Shown: positions 1 through 10,900 of the stretch, one piece after another
How positions within the stretch are numbered: the first letter of the stretch is position 1
Layout of the letters: the number at the start of each line of letters is the position of its first letter
Assembly: GCF_904849725.1 (NCBI RefSeq)
Contig: NC_058522.1
Location: 228,879,084-228,943,083, forward strand
Length of the DNA stretch: 64,000 bases
DNA from: Hordeum vulgare subsp. vulgare
Lineage: Eukaryota; Streptophyta; Magnoliopsida; Poales; Poaceae
Reading direction: 5' to 3'
Notes under the pieces: model-generated
Databases searched by the model: none
What the model was told of the DNA's origin: nothing
Seen by the model: the letters and a program-made list of their open reading frames with translations, nothing else
Translations under genes and position numbers: made by a program

Positions 1-317
1 ATGCTCGTGTGAAGGATGCCTGGTCTGTTGTGAACCATGTGAAGGCGATTCCCAATGAATTCAAGTCGTGGAAGAAGTCGTCGGCAACGGCTGAAGTTGA
101 CCTTGCCCTTTCGCTCGTCCGCAACCTTTGCAAGGGGGTGGATGAAGAGAAGCTGAAGAATATTCGGGTCATCAACCAAAAAAGTGCCAAGTTTGAAAAC
201 TTTACGGAGATGTTCATGGTGGCTGCCACACGATCGCAAAGGGAATCGATCTTGACACCTTTGTGGAAGCGGTGGAATCTTCGGTCCGTGAGTGATGCTC
301 GGAGGAAAAACACTTAA
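1..317 (+). CDS. C-terminal part of the antisense ORF (aORF) of element A
   Basis: An open frame enters from the left edge and ends with TAA at 315-317, giving about 105 residues with no visible start. It is rich in Lys, Glu and Ser and has no transmembrane segment or motif I recognise. It runs opposite to gag-pol and lies just beyond the pol end, which is where Tat-lineage retrotransposons carry an antisense ORF of unknown function. This copy has no internal stop in the part seen, unlike the aORF remnant at 23795-24251. The assignment comes from position and strand, not from sequence similarity that I can verify. Confidence 0.5.
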   Translation, partial: ARVKDAWSVVNHVKAIPNEFKSWKKSSATAEVDLALSLVRNLCKGVDEEKLKNIRVINQKSAKFENFTEMFMVAATRSQRESILTPLWKRWNLRSVSDARRKNT

Positions 318-550
318 GCTTTAATTTTCCTCGGGATGCCGAGTAGTTTTATGTAACCCCAAACATTGAGTGGGCTCTGGGCCCTTTATCTTGCGTACCT
401 TTAGATGAATTCAATCCCGTTTGTCCGTATTTGATTTTCCATCTTATTTGCTTGGTCGTCTTTATTTCGGGTTATTTATACTTGGCCGAAAACTCATTCG
501 CGTCCGAGTCCCCATGTGTGCAAGTTATCCTCGCTCGGGATTGTTTTTGA
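318..550. other. Spacer after the aORF
   Basis: About 230 bases with no coding potential lie between the end of the antisense ORF and the first 71-base repeat. I see no promoter or terminator motif that I would defend. Confidence 0.4.
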
Positions 551-798
551 CTTAGGCGGTAGCTGATTCGCGGCTAAGCCCCCGAGTGAGGATATTGTCC
601 TCACTCGGGAATATTCGTGACTTAGGCGAAAGCCGGTTCGCATGAAAGTCCCCGAGTATGTACGGTGTCCTAACTCGGGATTGTTTGTGACTTAGGTGAA
701 AACTGGTTCGCGGCTAAGCCCCCCGAGTTTGCAGATTATCCACACTCGAGATCGTTTCTCCCTAGACGAAAGCAGAATCGCTCCTTTGGATGATTGTC
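551..798. repeat. ~71-bp tandem repeats in the 3' spacer of element A
   Basis: About three and a half units begin near 551, 622, 692 and 763. Each carries a CTTAGGCGAAAGC-like start, a GGTTCGCGGCTAAG-like middle and an ACTCGGGA-like end. The units are diverged. They share their core with the longer units that follow, so the 165-bp array probably grew from this one by adding a second segment. Tandem arrays between pol and the 3' LTR are known in the Tat/Ogre group. Confidence 0.75.
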
Positions 799-1458
799 AT
801 GTTCATCTTGGCGTCTGAATGAATATCTTGTCGTCATTCGGAACCACTATAACTTAGGCGAAGGCTGGTCCGCGGCTAAGCCCCCGAGTGTGGAGGTTGT
901 CCTCACTCGGGGAAGGGTTTACCTTATGCAAAATAGGTTCGCTACCAAGAAATATTTTTTTTCTTCATCTTGGCGTCCTAATGAAGATCTTGCCTTCATT
1001 CGGAACCGTTTTAACTTAGGCGAAGGCTGGTTCGCAGCTAAGCCCCCGAGTATGGAGGTTTCCACGATCACTCAGGGAAGGGTCTACATTAAGCGAAACA
1101 GGTTCGCTACCAAGAAATGTTTGTTTTGTTCATCTTGGCATTGGAATGAAGATCTTGCCTTCATTCGGAACAGCTTTAACATAGGTGAAGTCTGGTTCGC
1201 AGCTAAGCCCTTGAGTGTGGAGGTTTCCACGATCACTTGGGGAAGGGTCTACTTTAGGCGAAACCGGTTTGCTACCAAGCAATGTTTGTTTTGTTCAACT
1301 TGGCGTCCGAATGAAGATCTTGCCTTCATTCCGAATCGTTTTAACTTAGGCGAAGGCTGGTTCACAGCTAAGCCCCAGGGTGTGGATGTTTCCACGATCA
1401 CTTGGGGAATGGTCTACCTTAGGCAAAACAGGTTCGCTACCAAGATAGTTTTGTTCTT
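799..1458 (+). repeat. Four ~165-bp tandem repeats, open in one frame (4 x ~55 residues)
   Basis: Units start near 799, 963, 1128 and 1294, with spacings of 162 to 166 bases, close to 55 codons. The plus-strand frame stays open from about 794 to 1495 and reads as four similar blocks. Each block has a CSSW-like start, then NEDLAFIRN, FNLGEGWFAAKP and NRFATK. There is no ATG at the head of the frame (the first possible codon is TTG), so translation is uncertain. The array lies on the same strand as the aORF, between it and the pol end. It may be only a satellite-like array whose period happens to be a multiple of three. Confidence 0.7.
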
Positions 1459-1684
1459 GCGAACAAGGATTAGGAGAAAGCTAGTTCGTGGCTAAGCCCC
1501 CGAGTGAGGAGATTGTTCACACTCGAGGCAAGTTTTACCTTAAGCGAAAACAGGTTCGCGGTTAAGGATTTACACCCACTGGGGTGTGTTTGAGCTGAGT
1601 GAAGTGCCAGTGGGTAGTTGAAGAAAGTAAGCACTTTATTTTTCTAATCATTTGGATTCATTACAGGATTGAAAAGTGAAAGTT
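1459..1684. other. Spacer between repeat array and pol end
   Basis: This stretch holds one last degenerate copy of the repeat core (GCTAAGCCCCCGAGTG near 1493) and then unique sequence up to the pol stop. I see no gene. Confidence 0.4.
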
Positions 1685-2860
1685 CTATGTGTAGAACTTG
1701 CGGAACAGGTCCGTGTTCCATGTTCTGGGTTCCTGCACGTTGTTATCAATGTTGTACAATTGATAAGCTCCATTGCAAAGGACTTCGGAGATGCCGAATG
1801 GCCCTTGCCACGGGGGTGCGAGCTTGTGGGGTTTCTGTTGGTCCAGTCAGAGGACCACATCCTACCCTTGAAATGCTCGGCCCCTCACTTGTTTTTCATG
1901 GTAGGAACGAAGGTCTTGCTGGTACGCCATGGACCGAATGAGGGCTATCTCCATGTCTTCCTCCAGAAGATCCAAATTGTCTCGGCGTGCTACTTCAACT
2001 TCGGCTTTGTTGTACTTCTCCACTCGGGGAGAGTTGTGATGTAAGTCACTCGAAAGAACAACTTCTGACCCATACACCATGAAGAATGGAGTATGCCTCG
2101 TTCAACGATTCATAGTCTTTTGCATACCCCACAAGACAAATGGTAATTCTTCAACCCAAGCGCGAGTGGCATATTTGAGGTCTCTCATCAGTCGGGGCTT
2201 TAGTCTTTGAAGTATCATGCCATTCGCCCGCTTGTCCATTCGACTGCAGGTGTGCCAAGGAAGCAAAGTTAACCGAAGTGCCCTCGGAGTGGCAGAACTC
2301 GCGGAACTCATCAGAGTTAAAGTTGGTTCCGTTGTCGATGATGATGTCGTGAGGGCCTCTGAATCTGAAGATAATCTACTGAATGAAGCTGACGGCAATC
2401 GCCGTGTCCAAATTTTTAATGGGTTTAGATTCGAACCACTTGGTGAACTTATCCACCACAACTAGTAAGTGGGTGAATACGCTCGACCTAGTGCACAAAG
2501 GGATGACCATGTCAAGGCCCCATACAACGAATGGCCAAGTGAGTGGAATCGACTTTGGAGAGATGCACTTTTGGTGACTCCTGTAACACTCTTCTTGTAC
2601 AGTTTGTCTCCGAGTAATACGAAAGCTTTAGACCGTTGAACAATTTGGCGGGCTTCCTCTTCGTTCCCGGGAAGCTCTTGCCGGAGCAAGTAAGCTAGAT
2701 AAGGTGGTGTCCATTCGGGCTTGATGACCAATATCTCATGGACAAGGTCAACCACGGCCGGGACGTCGATCTGAGTCGAATTAGACGGACCGGTTGCTTG
2801 TGGTGGATCTTCTGTGAAGGGATCCTCCTTGACCGAGGGGGCGCGTAGGTGCTCGAGGAA
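1685..2860 (-). pseudogene. pol: Integrase of element A, broken
   Basis: The integrase joins retrotransposon cDNA to host DNA. On the minus strand the N-terminal region follows the second RNase H. The core shows a catalytic Asp in IIIDNGTNFNSDEF, and the C-terminus ends in DLFRKFYT with a TAG stop at 1685-1687. The segment that should carry the catalytic Glu (NGQA followed by ANGM) lacks it, and the frame shifts there, consistent with a small deletion. Stops also occur near 1860 and 2100, so three frames are needed to read the whole domain. The identity is secure; the exact limits are approximate. Confidence 0.75.
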
Positions 2861-3255
2861 CACACCCTTTGGGATAATCTTCCGAGTGGTCCCGATCTTT
2901 GCCAAGTCGTCGATCGCTTGGTTCTTGGCTCGGGGCACACGGTGTAGTTCCAACCCTTCGAAGTTTTTTCTCCAGCTTCCTAATGGTGTTGATGTAGATG
3001 GTCATTGCTGGGCTTCGGATATCCCATTCAATCATTACTTGGTTGACAACAAGATCTGAGTCACCATAAACCATAAATGGATGCCGAGTGAGTTGGCCAT
3101 GTGTACTAGTCCTCTTTGGTGGACAAATCAAATTGGATTTGGATCACGTAGCTCAATCGATCTCCCCTAGGGGAAACGAGGACCACCCCAGCCCCCAAGC
3201 CATGGAGCATTTTGGATCCATCGAAGAACATGGTACAATGCTCGGGGACGACTGG
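2861..3255 (-). pseudogene. pol: Second (archaeal-type) RNase H of element A
   Basis: The minus strand reads FFDGS near 3240, then a GDSDLVVNQV block near 3060, and an AIDDLAK end near 2910. These three Asp-bearing blocks are the catalytic landmarks of the extra RNase H found in Tat-lineage Gypsy elements, placed between the retroviral-type RNase H and integrase. The frame changes around 2950-3130, so the copy is inactive. This domain is the strongest evidence that element A belongs to Tat rather than to another Gypsy group. Confidence 0.75.
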
Positions 3256-3261
3256 AGCCGG

Positions 3262-3732
3262 CTACTCTTGCTCTACCCACTCGGCAAGAAAAACTGGCAG
3301 GGCCTGACACTTGATTGGTTTCTTAGCTTCAAATTTGATCTCAAGTTGTAGGAGCTCAATCGCCCATTTGTCCCCTCGGCTGGTTGCATCCCGATTGTGT
3401 AGAATTTCCAGCACTGGAGCGTCACTGATGACAGTGATTGAGTGATCTTGAAAATAGTGGACCACCTTCTTCACAGTGAGGTAGATCCCATAAACAAGCT
3501 TCTGGTAGTGTGGATACCTTTGTTCTGAAGGGGTCAGCACTTCGTAAATGTAGTAGATGGGCCTTTTGACCTTATACGCCTTGCCCGCTTCTTCACGGTC
3601 TACGGTGAGTACAATGCTAACCACTTGGCTAGTGGCAGTGATGTATAGGCGCAAGGGCTCTCGGCTGCTCGGAGCAGCCAACATCGGTTGGGCGGAAAGC
3701 AGAGCTTTAAGTTCGTCGAATGCGACCTGCAC
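3262..3732 (-). pseudogene. pol: RNase H of element A
   Basis: A 156-codon open stretch reads as the RT-RNase H connection and RNase H. It begins with an AFDELKALLS-type block, then LRLYITAT, PIYYIYEVL, YPHYQKLVYGI, and a VISDAPVLEILHNRD block near the end. The enzyme removes the RNA template during reverse transcription. The usual catalytic Asp of the first strand (YxDAS) is not seen; the segment reads LYITATSQ, so the domain is probably dead even where the frame is open. It follows RT directly on the minus strand. Confidence 0.75.
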
Positions 3733-3789
3733 TTCATTGATCTACTCAACTTTGTCACATTTCTTCATCAATCGGTAAAGAGGCTAGGT

Positions 3790-4604
3790 CTTCTCACCGA
3801 GTCTTACGATGAAGCGACTCAAGGTTGCCAGGCAGCCCGTAAGCCTCTACACGTCGTGGGTGCACTCCGGCTGTCTCATCTAGATAATGGCTCTAATCTT
3901 GTCGGGATTTGCATCGATACCTCATTCGGAAACAAGGAAACCGAGTAGCTTACCAGCTGGTACAGCGAAGGTGCATTTGGCCGGATTGAGCTTAATCCCG
4001 AAGCGTCAAAGGTTTGCGAAGGTTTCGGCACGGTCGGCGAGGAGGTCGGAACCTTTCCTAGACTTGACCATGATGTCATCCATGTATGCTTCGACATTCT
4101 GACTGATCTGTTCCTGCAGACATTTTAGAATCACGCGCTGGAACGTAGCCCTAACCTTTTTAGACTGAATGGCATCATGATGTAACAAAAACACCCGAAT
4201 GGGGTGATGAAGGCTGCTTTTATTTTCTCGGGTCCATACATTCGGACCTGGTGGTACCCGGAGTATGCATCCAGGAACGTCACGCATTCACATTCGATAG
4301 TGAAATCTATGATTTGATCTACGCAGGGAAGAGGGGAGTGGTCCTTTGGGCACGCCTGATTGAGGTGCTTGAAGTCAGTACACAATCGGAGTGAATTGTT
4401 CTTCTTTAGCATCAGGACCACGTTCGCCAACCACTGGGAGTTGTAGACCTCTCGGATGAACTCAACAGCTGGGAGCCGAGCGGTCTCCTCGCTGATTGAC
4501 CTATGCTTCTCCATGGAGGAGCGCCGTAGTTGTTTCTTGACGGGCTTGACCTTCGGGTCCACTCGGAGGTGACGCCTAGCTAGCACCCTGGGAACCCCTG
4601 GCAT
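3790..4604 (-). pseudogene. pol: Reverse transcriptase of element A, frameshifted
   Basis: The minus strand carries the ordered RT motifs: an RLCTDFKHLNQACPKD block, FLDAYSGYHQV with the first catalytic Asp, and AYMDDIMVKS with the YMDD-type active site near 4080. The first two motifs lie in one frame (4604 to 4131) and the YMDD motif in another (4287 to 4006), so a frameshift lies near 4190. RT copies element RNA into DNA. The motifs match Gypsy RT. The copy cannot make a full enzyme. Confidence 0.85.
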
Positions 4605-4749
4605 GTAAGATGGCTTCCATGCGAATATATCCCAGTTCTCACGATGGAACTGGATGAGCTCGGCTTCCTATATCTCTTTGAGTGAGGTGGAGATGTTGGT
4701 CGCAAAAGCACACGGATCGGTGAGGTGGACGTTGACCTGCTTCGTTTCA

Positions 4750-5200
4750 CCGGTTGACTGAAAAGCAGATTCGGTAGCTGGCCGCTTTGATTTTAGTAGA
4801 TGTGTGGTGTCCACTGCCTTCTTGTACCCATCACGCCTTTCGGTCGTGGCATCTTAAGCTTAAGATATACGTAACTTGGGCGAGCCATGAAACGTGCGTA
4901 GGTGGGCCTACCCAGGATGGCGTGATAGGCATTGTGAAAGTCAACCACTTTGAAGGTCAACCTCTCCTTGCAAAAAAAATCCTCGCTACCGAATATGACG
5001 CTCTAAGTGATTTGGCCGAGTGATTCGGCCTTCTTCCCAGGGATGACCCCGTGAAACTGCATGTTACTCTTGCTTAGTCGGGACAACGGGATGTCCATGG
5101 CTTTGAGAGTGTCCATGTATATGATTTTGAGGCCGCCGCCACCATCCAGAGGACTTTTCGCAGTCACAAACCATTGACCGCGGGATCGACCACCAAAGCC
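4750..5200 (-). pseudogene. pol: Retropepsin-like protease region of element A
   Basis: By reading two minus-strand frames I see a DGG active-site block near 5140, then FHGVIPGKKAESLG, and near 4870 an AILGRPTYARFMA-like segment followed by YLKLKMP. This order is typical of the Tat-lineage aspartic protease just before RT. The frame changes more than once, so no intact enzyme is encoded. Limits are approximate. Confidence 0.55.
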
Positions 5201-6041
5201 TACCTACCGGGGGTGGCTATGTTGGCCGGGTGATCCGACGGGTCAAATGTGATGGGCTTCTTCGCCTGTCAACATACTTTGTGACAGCCAGGGCGGGCAT
5301 GTTAACCTCACGATTGATAACCTATAATCGGCTCTTTCTCTCGACATGAGCAAAGATCATGGGGGTCACCTCAATGTTCGGATACCCGGAGGCATCCGCC
5401 GGGTTATCCTCATCTTCCTTGTCCCTGGAGGGCTCTCCGTCCATCTCCTTCTGTAGCAGACGGAAATCACGAGATATATGCTTGGCGGGGATGGTCTTCC
5501 CTTCATCATCCTTGCGAGAATGAATCGGACATGGCTGATCTAAAGGGCTGCTCATGGACACGGCCTTGTTTTTGCAAGCCCTGTCCTTCTTCTTTTTCTT
5601 GGATTTATTCTGGCTCTGCCGTGGGACAACACCTACTTTGGCTTTGCCCGATGGGTCGCCCTTTCACTTCTGCTTCTTCCCAGGGTTGCCCGACTGAGGG
5701 GTTTCACTAGCTCGGCCTTTGCCGCTGCGGAGGCGGTCTTCCTCTTCGCCATTCACCTACCGATTGGCGATTTCCATGGCCCGACTAAGGGATAGGTCCC
5801 GTGATCGTCCAAACTTGAGAATGAGATCCCGATACCCAGTGCCCGCTTTGAAAGCGCACGCGGCCTCGTGCTCGGTAACATTCTCAATGGTGTCGTGTAG
5901 TGGGTCCACCGCTGGATGTACTAGCTAAGAGTCTCGTTGCTCTTCTGGACACAATGTTGCAGCTCCATCAGGTCGCCTGGGCACTTGTATGTGCCTTTTA
6001 ATGTCTGGACGAACACTCTGGCAAGATTGCCCGAGCTTTGA
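5201..6041 (-). pseudogene. gag: 3' half of gag of element A
   Basis: This is the part of gag lying beyond the Sirevirus insertion. A 79-codon open piece (5561-5322) includes CPIHSRKDDEGKTIPAKH and SRDFRLL, which resemble the Cys/His region of Tat-type gag. The sequence upstream up to 6041 is broken in all frames. Its continuation is at 20436-21865, on the other side of the Sirevirus. Confidence 0.5.
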
Positions 6042-6046
6042 ATGCT
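6042..6046. repeat. Target site duplication ATGCT (left) of the Sirevirus
   Basis: ATGCT directly precedes the LTR start TGAAAGTGCG. It is repeated exactly at 20431-20435 after the other LTR end. A 5-base duplication is normal for LTR retrotransposons. Confidence 0.95.
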
Positions 6047-7454
6047 TGAAAGTGCGTTATATCGACTAGAGGGGGTGAATAGGATATTTTTAGAATTTCA
6101 TCATTGAGGAAATTCCTTTTGAGGAAATTCCTTTTGAGGAAATTCCTCACTGATGACTAACTTACAGCAGAAACAGTAAAGGATCAGAAGTGCAAAGTTT
6201 CACAACAACAGTTTTTCGGAGTGATGAATGTGAAAACAGATTGCACTGTGAGCACGCACGCAGAATACAGATGAGGATTAACTGACGTGAAGAATTTGGG
6301 GTTGAGGAAATTCAGAGAAAGGCTTCAGCAAATTCTTCAAACAGTAGCAGTGAAAGTCATCAACACATAATATGAGGAAAGTAAGGAATTGGGAAATTAG
6401 AACCCGTTTCTCAGTGAAGACAGTCGTTGATGTCCCAGTTCCAACTGATGTGACAGTCGTACATCTGGTTTGGAGCGGCTTGGTATTGAAACCAAAGGAC
6501 ACACAGTCCCGGGACACACAATCCCTACAGTGTTCTCCTTGGGCCAAGAAGACACAGTCCTCGCCCAACACTCGTGGTAAGTCTTCAGGGCAGACTTCCA
6601 AACCCTCACAAACTTGGTCACCCGACGATCCACAATTGACTTCTGGAAAGCTCTAGACCATGACGCCTAACCGTCTGGAGGATGCACAGTCCTCAAATGT
6701 AAAAGGCTTCAGTCCCACAGAGGAACAACTTCTTCAGTGATGCTCAATCACTAGGTTTGGTTTGTGGTTTCGGTGTATGGGGTATTTCCTCACTGATGAA
6801 TTACTCTCGAAGACTCTGAGGAATTGGGTTGCTCTTATGACAAGTGTCAGTTTCTAATGGTTGTGGGGAGTGGCTATTTATAGCCTGGGAGCATCCCGAC
6901 ATGATTTGACACTAATGCCCTTAAATAATATGACCGTTGGAGTGGATAAGACCAATGACTTGGCGTGGCTATCGAAACGGTCGGAACCCTCAACTGTGAG
7001 AGTCCTCATGTCACTCGTATTCCTCACTTGAGGCTTTTGGTCAGATTAGGCTTGGGTTGAGCATCATGAGGAAATTCATTCCAAAGTGTAAATTCGACCC
7101 CCTTTAACAGTACGGTGTTCCTATTACTCAAATGCGAAGAAAATAAAACAGAAGGAGTAAATCTTCATGCTTCAAAGTCTTCAAAATGATTTTCTTTAGG
7201 ACACACCGAACTCCTCGATTTTAGTATCTTCATGAGGACTATCAATTTCATCGCAGATTCCTCGCGATTCATTTCTTCAGCTTTAGACCAATTTCTTCAG
7301 CCGAAGATATATATTTTTAGGGGTCGATATTCTTCAAATATCTCAAACTCCTCAATGACTTATAGATCCTGTGTACACTCATAAACACATTAGATACTAA
7401 ACCTATAAGTCTTCAAACCACCAAAATCACTAAGGGGCACTAGATGCACTTACA
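6047..7454 (-). repeat. 3' LTR of the Sirevirus
   Basis: It starts TGAAAGTGC and ends GCACTTACA, giving short inverted ends. It is 1408 bases, against 1416 for its partner at 19015-20430. It carries one extra copy of a 15-base GAGGAAATTCCTTTT unit near 6115-6145. A TATA box reading CTATAAATAG on the minus strand lies at 6874-6883. Plus-strand frames inside it are LTR sequence, not genes. Confidence 0.95.
6874..6883 (-). promoter_or_regulatory. TATA box of the Sirevirus 3' LTR
   Basis: CTATAAATAG on the minus strand, in the middle of the LTR. The same box is kept in the 5' LTR near 19852-19861. It would set the transcript start a few tens of bases further down the minus strand. Confidence 0.7.
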
Positions 7455-7470
7455 GTCTCCCCCTTTTTGG
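7455..7470 (-). promoter_or_regulatory. Polypurine tract next to the 3' LTR of the Sirevirus
   Basis: On the minus strand it reads CCAAAAAGGGGGAGAC and abuts the LTR start TGTAAGTGC. It would prime plus-strand DNA synthesis. Confidence 0.85.
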
Positions 7471-7639
7471 TGGTTGATGACAATTAGGTTAAGTCTTCAA
7501 CAGGGATCAAAAATATGAAGTGTAAATACTCATTTGAGGAATTTGAAATCAAGATTCAGAGAGACTCCCATTGAAGATGTGCATATCGTGAGTATTTTGC
7601 TTTTCACAGCAAATGCACATTGATGATTTATATCATGGA

Positions 7640-7653
7640 GATCTCCCCCTGAG
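7640..7653 (-). promoter_or_regulatory. Second polypurine tract-like motif
   Basis: The minus strand reads CAGGGGGAGAT within a non-coding stretch between the third ORF and the LTR. Repeated polypurine tracts upstream of the 3' LTR are described for Sireviruses. Confidence 0.6.
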
Positions 7654-7914
7654 TCTTGTAAATCATGCATACATGTAACATATCATATGAAGAAAATGAA
7701 AATGCATGATGACAAATGGTATCTGACGAATTCGAGCATGCGTGCATTAAAACTTGAGGAGTAAGCATGCGAAGAAAAACATTCAAAAGCGTCAGAGTAC
7801 CATCGGGCTTAAGTTACAACTCATTACATAAAAACTTCAGAAGAGCCAAGAGTTTGTAACTTAAATATAGTTCATAAGCCCCAAAAATATCCCGTTTGAA
7901 GACTAACTCTCAAG

Positions 7915-7930
7915 TTTCTCCCCCTTTGTC
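7915..7930 (-). promoter_or_regulatory. Third polypurine tract-like motif
   Basis: The minus strand reads GACAAAGGGGGAGAAA, close to the C-terminal end of the third ORF. It shares the AAAGGGGGAGA core with the tract beside the LTR. Confidence 0.6.
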
Positions 7931-7978
7931 ATCAAGTGACTAAAAGGGACAAACTGAGCACTAACGCCCGTGAAGACT

Positions 7979-10900
7979 TCACTTCTTGGCGGTTGAGGAA
8001 GAGCCATGATGCTTCTTGGGAGTAGTCTCCTTCCTTGGACCGGTAGCAGTGTCGAGCTGTTCTTCATCAGTTTCAGCAGTGCGGAATGAAGAAAAGGAGA
8101 TGTCTTCAAGGTCTAGAACTGGAATGGGCCTGAACTTCTTCTTGGGAGGCCACGACCAGTCAAAGTCTCGCTCAAAGTCCATTTCTTCAAGCTCGATCTG
8201 AGTCTTCAGATGTGCAAGTGTAGCCCAAGTGCGATCAAAAACCTCATGCAGATAGTGATGGTTGAGCTTCACAGAGTTCTGTGTTTCAGTGAGGGTTTTC
8301 ACAATGGTGCCAAACTGGCATTTGACCCACTTGCGATTGCGATCCACCTTCTGGTGAAGACTGAGGAGGAGCTCTCTTGTATTCATCACTCGAGGAGGAA
8401 CGGGGCTTGCCGGACGAGTCTCAGTATCATCCCATGAAGAATAAGCTTCTGGCTCTCTGAACTGGCCATCAAGGGGCCTACTGCCTTCTTCAGTCACTAA
8501 TTTTCCTTTTCCTTCAATGGGCTCGAAAGTCTTCTTGTTGACCCGGATAGGAGGCATATAACCAACATGGTTTTGGCACTCAGCAAGAAAGTTGATGCAT
8601 GTCCTTGTCCTGACGAATCTCATGATCCATGGGGCATATATCTTGTGATCAAAAGGACACATAGCATTGTCGGCCAAAGTCCTCAAGAAGAAATCATGGA
8701 TGTTGATAGGAATACCATGAATGATGTTGAAGAGGATATTCTTCATGAGGCCTACGACATCTTCTTCATCATCTTGGCCTTTGATCGGCGCGAGAACACT
8801 TCAGAGGATTTTGTAGACAGACCTGGGTGTATACTTGAGCTCGTGGACGAGGAATGTTTTTCTCGGTGTTTTCCTTCAGCCAAAGGCTTCATGAGGACTT
8901 CCATCATCCCATTGGGCAGCTCACGCTCACCATAACGCTTCACAGCCTGCTGTGAGGGAATTGGTACAGGTAGTTCACGGAGGAGCTCAGTAGCAGGAGC
9001 CTTGTAGTGAGTGTCTTGTGTCATCCAGTCAAACACCCAAGTGTTAATGTCTTTAGGGTTGCCAGAGATGTGAAGAGTGGCATATAACTGAAGAATTAGC
9101 TCAGTGTTCTAGTCAGAGATGTCGGAGCACATTGGCAGTAAAGAAGCATCATGGAGTACATTGAGGACTGGCTCTAGGCACGGTATAGCTTCAAGTTCAA
9201 CGTGAGGAATATGTCTGTGCTGGAATATCTTGTTTCTTCCACACAGCACAGAGGCATAGTAGTTCATCTGTGTCCTAGTCCAAAACTTCAGATGCCTCAT
9301 TTGAGCCTTGTCATAGGGTTCTCTCCAATGAAGTACATGCGTTCTTCAAAGAAATTTTCCTTTTGAAACTTTGGACGCTTGGAGAAAGGCTGACGCTGAA
9401 CTGGCTGAAGATTTTGCTGAGGAACAAGAGGGGAGACAACAATTGCAGTCTCGGGGTTGAGCACGACGAATGCATTGTCTTGGACAGGTGCATTTTCCTC
9501 AACATTTTCCTCAGGGTGAGGAATTTCAACAGCTGGGACTTCAGGCTGAGGAGATGGCTCTGGCTGGGCGTCAGGCTGAGGGGCTTGCTCTGGCTGTGCA
9601 TCAGGCTGAGGAATAGTTTCATCTTGCTCAGGTGGAGGAGTTGGGTCAGCCTTTTCCTCATCTTGAAGATTTTGCTCAGAGCTTTGAATTTCATCAGCTT
9701 GAGGATTTTCAGTTTGTTCTTCCTTAGCTGGCTTGGTGGCAGAGGCAGTTTCTTCAGCTAATGCAGTTGATCCTTGAGCAGTGTCTTTCTGAGGAATGAA
9801 GGGCTGAGGACTGTCGTTGATACGAATTTCTTTGTCAGTCTGTTCCTCAGCGGCAGCATCCTTCATTTCCTCATCTGCCCCTTTCGCTTGATCATCAAGG
9901 ATAACCATTTCATAAGAAGGAGCGACATTTAGGGGCACAGGGTCTAGAGGGGCAGTCTCTTCAAGTGCTTTGAGGCGCTTGGCCTCTGTTTCTTCTTCTG
10001 CTGAGGAGGCCTTTCTATTTTTGGCTTCCTTCTCAGCAGCCCTGGTTTTCTTCACGTCTGATGCAGACGGAGTCATCTTCTTCACCTTTGAAGCTTTTGG
10101 TGAAGGAGTTCTCTCGACAGATTCTTCAGCTGGTTTTGAGGAACCAGCTGGAACAGAGTCATCAGCTTGCTTTGATCAAGCAGTTGGGTGAGGGGCAGTC
10201 TCATCAGCTGCAGCAGATTCATCAGCTGGAGCTTCCATGATGATTTCTTCAATAGCCTGTACATCTACACGGCTTTCTTGGTGGATTTCCTCAGCTTGAG
10301 GAGATTCATCTGCTGGCTCCTCAATCAAGGGCTGAGAAGTTGGTGCTGGAGGTGCAGCCTTCTTGTTGTAATCATCAACAGCTTTAGTGGCCAGCTTGAT
10401 GAAATTGCTCTTGAGACTCTTTCGATCTGATAGCTTGGAGTACTTGTCAGTCAAATTCTTCAGCTCTGCCTGTGTTGACACTAGTGCATCAGGCGTCAAG
10501 CTGAGGAGGTTCTGCTTGAGGAATTTCTCCTTTTTAAGCTTTGCAACCTTGGCCTGCTTGGCCTGCTGTTCTTTCCACTTGGCTTCATTGATGAAAGTGG
10601 CCACCATGTGGCTGATGCCAGGGGAAGTGTCAAATCATCAAGCGGAGTGTTTGGGTCCTCATACTAGATGTTGATGTAGTCTAGGAGGACCTTGGGGTCC
10701 ATGGCCAGAGGAATGGTGCTGCCTGATGCCTGAGCTACTCTCTCCTGTTTGTTTCTGATGATGGCTTGCAAGGTTTGATCATCATACTCATCATTGTCCT
10801 CTGATACAGACGGGACAGTGATGATTTTGTTGGGGCTCGGCAGAGTTGCTCTTTGAGCAGACACCTGAGTCTTCACCGGAGGTGGTGAAGACTTTGTCTC

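Noticed and set aside
551..1458. Regularly spaced repeats resembling a CRISPR array
   Set aside because: Units are diverged, contiguous and retrotransposon-borne, with no unique spacers, in a plant genome.
7979..8746. Calling the third Sirevirus ORF an envelope gene
   Set aside because: No signal peptide, fusion-like or membrane-anchor segment can be seen; only its position supports the name.
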